From assembly GCA_964627305.1 (NCBI GenBank), contig CAZVHP010000003.1, forward strand, positions 1-64,000: a stretch of DNA of 64,000 nucleotides, given 5' to 3'. Positions 50,058-56,998 of the stretch are shown here, one piece after another. Both the position numbers and the translations under genes were made by a program. The stretch is from WJKG01 sp964627305 (GTDB taxonomy: Bacteria > Zixibacteria > MSB-5A5 > GN15 > FEB-12). Under the pieces are notes generated by a model that worked only from the letters and a program-made list of their open reading frames with translations, made no database searches and was not told the origin of the DNA. Numbering within the stretch: position 1 is the first letter of the stretch; every line of letters starts with the position of its first letter.

Positions 50058-50162
50058 AGGAACGTGGGTGGGGGGTGTGGCAGAATGGGCTTGTCGGATT
50101 GGGTTTGCCACGTATATTCAACGGGTCAACTACAGGCAAACCCGATACGTGCAGCACTGGCG

Positions 50163-50825
50163 ATGAAGCAGTACCCGATAGAGTTTGAGTGTCGCAAACG
50201 GATTGATTTCTGGCCGGAGAAACCGGAGGTATGCCGGGGGGATATTCTCGAGATTGGTCCGGGGCGTGGCGATTTGCTGATGCACATGGCCCAGGCGCAC
50301 CCGGATAAGACGTTTGTGGCGATCGAGATCGGGAAACGTCGGTTTTTCAAGCTGATCCCACGGCTTCTGAAGCGGAACATCAAGAATATCCAGTTGATCG
50401 GCGGCAATGCGAGAGTTGTGCTGCCGCTGTATTACCGAAGCGACGTATTCGAGCAGGCGTATGTGCTGTTTCCCGATCCGTGGCCGAAGAAGCGACACAT
50501 TCCGCACCGGTTGCTGTCGGTGTCGTTCATGACGCTGGTGGCGCGGTCGCTGAAGGTCGGGGGGGATTTCTTCGTGGCCACCGATGTTGCCGATTATGCT
50601 GACTGGGTGCTTGAGAACGCCTCACAGATGGAGTTTTTGGAGCTGGCGCGGCGGCCGACCTTGAATGAACCGTTGATTGATGGCTATATCCCTACGTTCT
50701 TTGAGGCGAAGTGGCGGGAGATGGGGCGGGATATACACTATCAGCACTATCGTAAGGTGCGAGAGATCACCGAGGCACTCGATGGCGATGCGAAGAAGGT
50801 GGTGGAGATTCTGGGGGAGAGGTAG
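50163..50825 (+). CDS. trmB: tRNA (guanine-N7-)-methyltransferase
   Basis: This 220-residue SAM-dependent methyltransferase makes m7G46 in tRNA. It shows GDILEIGPGRGDLLMHMAQ (SAM-binding), AIEIGKRRF and the family motif FPDPWPKKRHIPHRLL near residue 103. C-terminal EAKWREMGRDIHYQHYRK fits. The ATG at 50163 gives the family N-terminus; the longer frame to 49929 crosses repeats and is not coding. Its last 16 codons (DGDAKKVVEILGE) are duplicated downstream at 50914-50961, after a REP-like element. Confidence 0.92.
   Translation: MKQYPIEFECRKRIDFWPEKPEVCRGDILEIGPGRGDLLMHMAQAHPDKTFVAIEIGKRRFFKLIPRLLKRNIKNIQLIGGNARVVLPLYYRSDVFEQAYVLFPDPWPKKRHIPHRLLSVSFMTLVARSLKVGGDFFVATDVADYADWVLENASQMEFLELARRPTLNEPLIDGYIPTFFEAKWREMGRDIHYQHYRKVREITEALDGDAKKVVEILGER
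50778..50825 (+). repeat. trmB 3'-end repeat, copy 1 (coding)
   Basis: This 48-bp segment ends with the trmB stop codon. It recurs with a single mismatch (A to G two bases before GTAG) at 50914-50961. Confidence 0.92.
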
Positions 50826-50856
50826 ACCTGTGCGCGGGCCGGTTTCGATCAACGAT

Positions 50857-50904
50857 GTCGGAACCTCGCTTCGCGATCGGCCTTCGGCCGACAGGGTTTC
50901 CGAC
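50857..50904. repeat. palindromic REP-like element C
   Basis: GTCGGAACC (50857-50865) pairs with GGTTTCCGAC (50895-50904, one extra T). Compared with elements A and B, A-to-G on the left and a matching T-to-C on the right keep the stem paired. The interior CTCGCTTCGCGA-TCGG-CCTTCGGCCG is identical to element A. It lies between the two copies of the trmB tail. Confidence 0.85.
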
Positions 50905-50913
50905 CTACGGCAG

Positions 50914-50961
50914 CTCGATGGCGATGCGAAGAAGGTGGTGGAGATTCTGGGGGAGGGGTAG
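50914..50961 (+). repeat. trmB 3'-end repeat, copy 2 (non-coding)
   Basis: This 48-bp near-exact copy of the trmB end starts 10 bp after element C and includes a stop codon, but there is no upstream trmB frame. The 88 bp between the copies contain the element. Confidence 0.92.
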
Positions 50962-50983
50962 CAGGGGATTGACCGGCGGGGGC

Positions 50984-51442
50984 TTACAGCAGATCTATTT
51001 GGCACCACGAGGAGCGGGGGAGCTGGTTTTCGATCAGGCCGCGCTCGCGGAGCAAGCCGCAGGCGAGGGGGAGCTGCTCATAGCGGAGCATTACGAACCC
51101 CGGGCGGCAGTCGGCGATGCGGGCGGGGTGGATCGTGATCGATTCACCCGTGAAATAACGTTGGGTCTCGTGGCGGTCAAGATCGATGATCTCGCGCTGT
51201 ACGTGCCTGCCGAATAGCTGAAACAGTGCGGTGGAGGGTTTGACGGTGCGTTCGACGCGGGCGATGAGGCAACCGGCGACATCGGGCCGGGGCGTGTCGA
51301 TAGTCAGTATGGGGCCGAGGTGGACGCGGCCGCGCGATGCCCGGTAGAATTGCCATGGTTCCCAGGGCGAGGGATCAAGTGCGAAGCGTTCGCGAAGATA
51401 GCCGACTACCCGTTGCCTGATGTGTTCGGGGCAAATGGTCAT
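50984..51442 (-). CDS. hypothetical protein, probably RNA-binding partner of the adjacent methyltransferase
   Basis: This 152-residue protein overlaps the upstream RNA methyltransferase by four bases (ATGA), so it is co-translated. Its composition, with PWEFWQ-like aromatic segments and a C-terminal GFVMLRYEQLPLACGLLRERGLIENQLP, looks like the RNA-binding C-terminal module attached to RsmF/YebU-type methyltransferases (PUA-like), here as a separate gene. That identification is inference; no strong motif is seen. Confidence 0.6.
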   Translation of the reverse strand: MTICPEHIRQRVVGYLRERFALDPSPWEPWQFYRASRGRVHLGPILTIDTPRPDVAGCLIARVERTVKPSTALFQLFGRHVQREIIDLDRHETQRYFTGESITIHPARIADCRPGFVMLRYEQLPLACGLLRERGLIENQLPRSSWCQIDLL

Positions 51443-52407
51443 GATTTGCGTATCCTCGCCATGAAGAAGCCATCGGTATCGTGAACGTGCGGCCAGACAC
51501 GGGCGCAGGCAGTGACGCGGGGGTCGTAGCGCGCCGATTCAAACTCGGCGATGCCGGGGCTGAAGGTGATCCGGTCAACGTGTATGGGTTCAAGGCTGGC
51601 CTGGGGGCGTCGGCGCAGCAGGATGTCGACCACGCCCTCATTCTCCTCGGGAGCCAGCGAGCAGGTGGCATATAACAGAAGGCCGCCGGGGGTGAGCAGG
51701 TCGAAAGCGCGCAGGAGGAGTTGTTGCTGCAGGGAGGAGTGGCCCTCGTAGAGGGTTTCTTTCCAGCGTGCAAGCAGGTGGGGGTTTTTGCGGATAGTGC
51801 CCTCGGAGCTGCAGGGTGCATCGAGCAGAATGAGGGGGAACAGCTGATCCGGCGGCCACTTTCGCAGATCATGGTTGGTGATCAGGGTGTTGAGCACACC
51901 TTGTCGCTCGAGATTGAACTTGAGGGCGCGGACCCGTCCGAACTGTTTGTCATTGGCGATGATGGTGCCCTTGTTGGCCATGAGAGCGGCCATCAGGGTG
52001 GTCTTTGACCCGGGGGCGGCGCAGGCATCAAGGACGCGTTCGGCTGTTGTCAGTTCGGACCTGATGGCCAAAGGCGGCAGCATGGAGGCCAGTTCCTGCA
52101 TGTGGATGTGGCCGAGGACCTGTTCCAGCACAAGGGGTTCGGGGCGGGGTGAGTCGGCCGGGTAGCGGTCGATGATGAAGGCATCGTCGTACCAGGGTAC
52201 GGGGACAAGTCGGCAGCCATACGCCTCGATACGGGCGCGGGCGGTGGCGGGGTCGGTCTTGAGGTGATTAACGCGGAAGCTTCGGCGAGGCGGCTGCAGC
52301 AGGGCCTCGGTGAGGGCCTGAGGGTCGGGGACAAGGGACCGATAGCGTTCGGTCATGCGCTCGGGGAAGACGGGGGGGGTGTTGTTGGTTGTGCGATTTC
52401 TGTCCAT
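51439..52407 (-). CDS. NOL1/NOP2/Sun-family RNA m5C methyltransferase
   Basis: This 322-residue protein has the family SAM motif VLDACAAPGSKTTLMAALM, a second motif ILLDAPCSSEGTIRKNP with the catalytic Cys in PCS, and LLLYATCSLAPEENEGVV with the second Cys. RsmB or RsmF both use this layout; length fits the RsmF/YebU core without its C-terminal domain, which may be the next gene. It methylates cytosine in 16S rRNA or tRNA. Start ATG 52407 has no strong ribosome-binding site; MTERYRSLVPDP is an internal alternative. Confidence 0.9.
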   Translation of the reverse strand: MDRNRTTNNTPPVFPERMTERYRSLVPDPQALTEALLQPPRRSFRVNHLKTDPATARARIEAYGCRLVPVPWYDDAFIIDRYPADSPRPEPLVLEQVLGHIHMQELASMLPPLAIRSELTTAERVLDACAAPGSKTTLMAALMANKGTIIANDKQFGRVRALKFNLERQGVLNTLITNHDLRKWPPDQLFPLILLDAPCSSEGTIRKNPHLLARWKETLYEGHSSLQQQLLLRAFDLLTPGGLLLYATCSLAPEENEGVVDILLRRRPQASLEPIHVDRITFSPGIAEFESARYDPRVTACARVWPHVHDTDGFFMARIRKS

Positions 52408-52641
52408 TGGGTATCTCGGGGGCTACTCGAATATGACTGAAACAAACCGCGGGGCAAGGGAAATCAGGCGGGTATCAAGATGGGCGTTGCCGGAAAAGAC
52501 AGCGAAGAAAAAGATTGACATATCGGGATTATGCGTCTTTTTTGGGTTAATTGTGAAACCCCGGTCCGGAATGTCCGTAGACCGTTTATTATACATGAAT
52601 TGGTAACCCGACAACAGACCACGATTCAGGAGAGACTGCAG

Positions 52642-52728
52642 ATGGCCAACATGATGATCAAGGTATATCGTGGCGAGCAGGCAGGGCTGTTTCTTGGCGG
52701 CCCGAGCGGAGGGTTATCGATCACGTGA
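52642..52728 (+). CDS. possible 28-codon small ORF
   Basis: ATG 52642 follows AGGAGAG (spacing about 8) and encodes MANMMIKVYRGEQAGLFLGG and eight more residues ending SIT. A perfect intrinsic terminator lies 25 bp after its stop, so this looks like a short transcription unit or a leader before the ABC exporter genes. AT-rich sequence with T-runs lies upstream (52510-52600), consistent with a promoter. Translation is not proven. Confidence 0.4.
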   Translation: MANMMIKVYRGEQAGLFLGGPSGGLSIT

Positions 52729-52753
52729 GATATTTCACAGAGTGACTATGATT

Positions 52754-52789
52754 CCCCGCCGCGCCACGAGAGTTCGGCGGGGATTTTTT
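52754..52789 (+). terminator. intrinsic terminator before the ABC exporter genes
   Basis: CCCCGCCG (52754-52761) pairs with CGGCGGGG (52775-52782), followed by A and six T residues. It would end the short unit at 52642-52728 or act as an attenuator for the exporter. Confidence 0.9.
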
Positions 52790-52850
52790 CTGCCCTCCGA
52801 ACTGTCGAAGAGACTGTTTCCCAGTAACTTGACTTTGACAGGATAATACA

Positions 52851-54674
52851 ATGACAGCTGAGTTTTACGAAAACGAAGAGATGGGCGAGCACGAAAGAGA
52901 CATGGCTTTTGGTACGGCCTTTCGTGCGTTGGTCCCTTATATAAAGGCACATCGCAGGCGGTTGATGGTTTGCCTGCTGCTTCTGTTCGGTACGACAGCC
53001 CTGTCGCTGTCGTGGCCGTGGCTGGTGCAGCGGACTATTGACGGTCCCCTGGCTGAGCAGCTTGCGCTTGATGTTGTCGAGCGCAGTTTTGCGCCGTTGG
53101 TGGCGTTTGGTCTGGCTATCCTGCTGATTCAGGCGCTGAACCTGCTGTTCCAGTATTTCCAGCGGGTGAAGCTGGAGTCGGTTGGGCAGGATATCATGCT
53201 GGATCTTCGGCAGGGCCTGTTCCGGCATATTCTCAGTCAGGATATATCGTTTTTCGATAAGCACCCGGTGGGACGTCTGATGGCGCGGGTGGAGTCGGAT
53301 ACGGAGTCGCTGCGGTTGCTGTTCACCAATACGGTGGTGCTGGTGGTGGGTGATCTGGTGCTGATACTTGGGATCTGGTCGGTGATGATCTACCACGAGT
53401 GGCGGCTGGGTTTGCTGGTGTCTGGTCTGTTCCCGTTGATTCTGGGGCTGGTGTATGTCTTTCACAAGATAACCACGCACCGCTTTCTGGAGGTACGCAA
53501 GCGGATGGCGGAGGTGACAGCGACGCTGACGGAGTTTCTGCATGGGATGTCAATTGTTCAGATATTCCACCGTGGCGACTATGCCCGCGACCGTGTGTAC
53601 CGGGTGAACGAGCGGAAGTTCAGCGAGGACGCGTATGTCAATATAGCGGTCTGTATTTTCTTCAACACGCTGTTCTTTCTGGAGTACGTGAAGATCGGCA
53701 TGGTGCTCTTTCTGGGTGTCATGTGGGGTATTACTCCGGGGACGATCGTGCTGTTTATCCTGCTGATCTGGCGTGAGTTCGATCCTATCGCGCGGGCGGC
53801 CGACCAGCTGGGTTCGTTCCAGAAGGGTATCGCGGGTGCGCGGCGGATTTTCGCGCTGCTTTCGGTGCAGCCGCGGTTGAATCCGCCACAGAAGCCGGCC
53901 GAGTGGGACGGACTGAAAGAGGGCATCCGCTTTGAGCATGTCTGGTTCTCGTATACGGACAGTGAAGACTGGGTGCTTCGCGATGTGAGTTTCGAGATTC
54001 CGGTCGGCAAGCGGATAGCGCTGGCCGGTGTGACCGGCGGTGGCAAGTCGACCATCATATCGCTGCTTCTGCGGATGTATGATCCGCAGCGGGGGCGCAT
54101 CCTGGTCGATGGTATTGACATTCGGGAGCTTGATCTTGAGAAGCTTCGTCGCAGTTTCGCTTTGGTGCTTCAGGATATCATCCTGTTTCCCGGGACGGTC
54201 GAGGCGAATATCGGTCTGGAGGCCGAGGGTCTTTCTCGCGAGCAGATCGTGGCCGCGTCGCGGACGGTGGCTGCGGATCGGTTTATCTCGCGGCTTGCAG
54301 ACAAGTACGACACCGAGGTCAGCGAGAAAGGCTCGAATTTCAGTCGCGGGGAACGTCAGTTGCTGTCGTTTGCGCGGGCACTGGTGGTGAATCCTGATCT
54401 ATTGATTCTGGACGAGGCGACCAGTTCGGTAGACCCGGAGACGGAGCGGACGATTCAGGCCTCACTCAAGCGGTTGATGAAGGGCCGTACCTCACTGATT
54501 ATCGCGCACCGTTTGTCGACGATACTTGATGTCGACCAGATTCTGGTGCTTCGGCGCGGTGAGATTGTGGAACGTGGGACGCATACGGAGTTGCTGCTGG
54601 CCAACGGCTACTACTCCAAGCTGTTCCACCTTCAGTTCAAACATGCCAATGGAGATATGACTCGTGTTAGATAA
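52851..54674 (+). CDS. ABC exporter subunit 1 (TMD-NBD half-transporter)
   Basis: This 607-residue half-transporter has six membrane helices in residues about 25-330 and an ATPase domain. Motifs: Walker A GVTGGGKST, Q-loop in VLQDIILFPG, signature FSRGERQ (non-canonical: Arg and Glu instead of Gly and Gln), Walker B LLILDEATSS with catalytic Glu, H-loop IIAHRLST. It forms a heterodimer with the following gene, which overlaps by 11 nt. Multidrug or lipid-linked export is likely, substrate unknown. It starts at ATG 52851. Confidence 0.92.
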   Translation: MTAEFYENEEMGEHERDMAFGTAFRALVPYIKAHRRRLMVCLLLLFGTTALSLSWPWLVQRTIDGPLAEQLALDVVERSFAPLVAFGLAILLIQALNLLFQYFQRVKLESVGQDIMLDLRQGLFRHILSQDISFFDKHPVGRLMARVESDTESLRLLFTNTVVLVVGDLVLILGIWSVMIYHEWRLGLLVSGLFPLILGLVYVFHKITTHRFLEVRKRMAEVTATLTEFLHGMSIVQIFHRGDYARDRVYRVNERKFSEDAYVNIAVCIFFNTLFFLEYVKIGMVLFLGVMWGITPGTIVLFILLIWREFDPIARAADQLGSFQKGIAGARRIFALLSVQPRLNPPQKPAEWDGLKEGIRFEHVWFSYTDSEDWVLRDVSFEIPVGKRIALAGVTGGGKSTIISLLLRMYDPQRGRILVDGIDIRELDLEKLRRSFALVLQDIILFPGTVEANIGLEAEGLSREQIVAASRTVAADRFISRLADKYDTEVSEKGSNFSRGERQLLSFARALVVNPDLLILDEATSSVDPETERTIQASLKRLMKGRTSLIIAHRLSTILDVDQILVLRRGEIVERGTHTELLLANGYYSKLFHLQFKHANGDMTRVR

Positions 54675-56457
54675 ATTCAAGTGGTTGTGGCGGTTTTACC
54701 GCTACTATCCGAAGGTGATCGCGATCCTGCTGATTCTGACGCCAATCCAGGTGGCGATTGCGGTGACGGTACCGCGTATGGTGGGATTTACGATCGACTA
54801 CCTGAAGCAGGACCAGGTGCCGGAGCACTGGCTGGCGCAGCTTGTTGTCAGTCTGGGTGGCTATCTGAACCTTGGTCCGGGGCAGTCATTCGGTCTGGCT
54901 TTCGTGTTGATGGGGTTGGTGGCAGTGATTCTGTATGCCTACTTCCAGTCGTGGCGGGCCTGGATGAATGTTCGGCTGGAGTGGCACTTTCGTCAGGATG
55001 CGTTCGACCGTATCACGGAGAAGGGTCCGGACTTTTTCAACCGGTTCCGGACGGGCGACATGGTGACGCGTCTGACCGATGATGTAGCGGAGAAGCTGTC
55101 GTGGTTTGCGTGCAGCGGCATCTTCCGCTTCTACGAGGCGACGCTGTCGGTGCTTTTCATTATCGTGATGATGATCAGTATCGATCCGATTATCACCATG
55201 TGGACGGCGGGACCGCTGCCGCTGCTGATTTTGATCTTTTTCAAGACGTCGTCGTTGCTCGACCGTCGCTATGAGGCGTTGCAGCGCAGCATCTCGGTAG
55301 TCAATGACGCCATGGAGGCCTGCTTTTCGGGGATCCGGGTGGTCAAGGCGTATGTGCGCGAGGCGGCGCAGCGGGCCGGTTTTGACAAGGCCACGGAGGA
55401 ACGTCGGCAGGCCGAGATCGACACGGTGAAGTCGTGGACGATTATCGAGTCAATGTACCACTATATCTGGCAGTTCGCGGTGGTGGTGGTGCTGTTTGTC
55501 GGCGGGTACAAGGTGCTGTTCTCCGGTCTGACACTGGGCGACATGGCAACGTTCATTTACTACGTGACGTGGCTGGTGTTCCCGATGTTCGATGTTGGCC
55601 AATTTTTGGTGAAGTCGCGCCAGTCGGCGGTTTCGATCAACCGCCTGGTGGAGATGGAGGATGTCAAGCCGCTGGTGGCCAATACGGGCACAGTGGCCGG
55701 CAACGGTAACCTCGAGGGCCCGCTGGAATTCGATCATGTCAGTTTTGGGTTCGATGGATGCGAGCGTCCGATCATCGATGATGTTTCGTTCCGGGTCGAG
55801 CCGGGCGAGACGGTGGCGGTGGTCGGTCGGGTGGGGGCCGGCAAGAGCTGGCTGGTGAACATGGTTCCGCGGCTGGTGGAGCCAACCGGGGGGCGGGTCC
55901 TGCTTAACGGCCATGATCTTCGCGAGTTCCGGCTTGAGGACCTTCGCAGGAGTATTGGTTATGTGCCGCAGGAACCGGCGTTGTTCTCGGATACGGTGCG
56001 CAACAACATCGTGTTTGGCCGTGAGGGTATCAGTGACACCCTGCTCGAGTGGGCGCTGGAGGTGTCGCAGCTCAAGCAGGAAGTGGCGCATTTCCCGCAG
56101 GGGATGGATACCCCCATAGGGACGCGCGGGATGTCGATTTCGGGCGGTCAGAAGCAGCGGCTGGGTCTGGCCCGGGCGCTGGTGGGCAAACCGCGTATCC
56201 TCATTCTGGATGACTGCACCTCGGCGCTGGATTCGCGCACCGAGGCGGCGCTGTGGGAGCGGTTGCATGAGGTGATGCCCCAGATGACGGCGATTTTGAT
56301 CACGCATCGTCCGGACACGCTGCAGCGGGCGGATCGGATTTTCGTGCTTCGCGACGGGAAGGTTGTGGAGCATGGGCGGCATCTCGAGTTGCAGGGATCC
56401 GGGGGTGAGTATGCGCGGATCTATCGTCGGTTTGAGTTGGCGGAGCAGGTGTCGTAA
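54664..56457 (+). CDS. ABC exporter subunit 2 (TMD-NBD half-transporter)
   Basis: This 597-residue half-transporter starts with GTG inside the end of subunit 1. ATPase motifs: Walker A GRVGAGKSW, signature ISGGQKQ (canonical), Walker B LILDDCTSALD, where the catalytic Glu is replaced by Asp, and H-loop ITHRPDT. Paired with subunit 1, the composite site built from subunit 1 Walker motifs and this signature is intact; the other site is degenerate on both faces. This asymmetry is typical of TM287/288- and BmrCD-type heterodimeric exporters. Confidence 0.92.
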   Translation: MLDKFKWLWRFYRYYPKVIAILLILTPIQVAIAVTVPRMVGFTIDYLKQDQVPEHWLAQLVVSLGGYLNLGPGQSFGLAFVLMGLVAVILYAYFQSWRAWMNVRLEWHFRQDAFDRITEKGPDFFNRFRTGDMVTRLTDDVAEKLSWFACSGIFRFYEATLSVLFIIVMMISIDPIITMWTAGPLPLLILIFFKTSSLLDRRYEALQRSISVVNDAMEACFSGIRVVKAYVREAAQRAGFDKATEERRQAEIDTVKSWTIIESMYHYIWQFAVVVVLFVGGYKVLFSGLTLGDMATFIYYVTWLVFPMFDVGQFLVKSRQSAVSINRLVEMEDVKPLVANTGTVAGNGNLEGPLEFDHVSFGFDGCERPIIDDVSFRVEPGETVAVVGRVGAGKSWLVNMVPRLVEPTGGRVLLNGHDLREFRLEDLRRSIGYVPQEPALFSDTVRNNIVFGREGISDTLLEWALEVSQLKQEVAHFPQGMDTPIGTRGMSISGGQKQRLGLARALVGKPRILILDDCTSALDSRTEAALWERLHEVMPQMTAILITHRPDTLQRADRIFVLRDGKVVEHGRHLELQGSGGEYARIYRRFELAEQVS

Positions 56458-56520
56458 GCAACAGAGGAGTGCGTGCGCAGAGGCGGGAGGGCGACGTACA
56501 TTGGATTTGGAAGATGGAAG

Positions 56521-56716
56521 AGCCACCCGAGGCAAGGGGGTTGTTGCGAAACCCTGTTCAGTCAGGTCTTGCGGTCGTCAGAGACGAGCGTGTGACCTGA
56601 CTGCTTGCACTTAAGTAGTTGCAAGACCGTCGGGTCACAATCCGCCGTTGGCGCATCAAGACCCCACGGAACAGTACGGGTGGCTTTTTCAACAAGCCCC
56701 AAGCCTCGGGCCACCC
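56521..56716. mobile_element. MITE-like element with imperfect terminal inverted repeats
   Basis: The left end reads AGCCACCCGAGGCAAGGGGG followed by TTGTTGCGAAA. The reverse complement of the right end reads GGTGGCCCGAGGCTTGGGGC followed by TTGTTGAAAAA. The ends thus match over about 30 positions with a few differences. The interior has a palindromic CTTGCA...TGCAAG core around ACTTAAGT and no transposase. The right end shares the R3 repeat seen at 38254-38278. It could be a non-autonomous transposon remnant. Exact ends and target duplication are unclear. Confidence 0.6.
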
Positions 56717-56851
56717 CACAGGTGGTGCTGAGGGGTGCGTGTTGTGGTGAGATGATGCGGGGCGGTACGATTGAGCGGATGGGGATGGCCGGGAGGTATG
56801 GCGTGTGCAGAACATCCAGAGTGGACATGATCTTTAGAATCTCTGGAAGAA

Positions 56852-56869
56852 CCCACAGCGAGCTGTGGG
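56852..56869. repeat. perfect hairpin repeat
   Basis: CCCACAGC-GA-GCTGTGGG forms an 8-bp perfect stem with a 2-nt loop, followed by GGCACCGG. Confidence 0.7.
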
Positions 56870-56919
56870 GCACCGGCGCGCATACCCTTGGGGCACGAAT
56901 CGCGTCATCTGGTTCGAGA

Positions 56920-56973
56920 CTGAAAGAAAAGAAGGCCGCAGGCTCAGGAGAGGATTCCCGGGTCTGCGGCCTT
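56920..56973 (-). terminator. intrinsic terminator of glnA
   Basis: GGCCGCAG (56934-56941) pairs with CTGCGGCC (56964-56971). On the minus strand the hairpin is followed by TTCTTTTCTTTC. It lies 27 bp after the glnA stop. Confidence 0.82.
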
Positions 56974-56998
56974 TTGGCTTCGTTATCGTTCGTGGTGA

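Larger units (their letters stand above)
56458..56998. other. repeat-rich intergenic region
   Basis: This 541-bp gap holds a 190-bp element bounded by imperfect terminal inverted repeats (56521-56716), a motif shared with 37880-37910, a perfect hairpin (56852-56869) and the glnA terminator. Plus- and minus-strand open frames here have repeat-derived content and are not called as genes. Confidence 0.75.

Noticed and set aside
49929..50162. Extended trmB N-terminus
   Set aside because: The extension is encoded by REP-like repeats; TrmB normally begins near MKQYPIEF.
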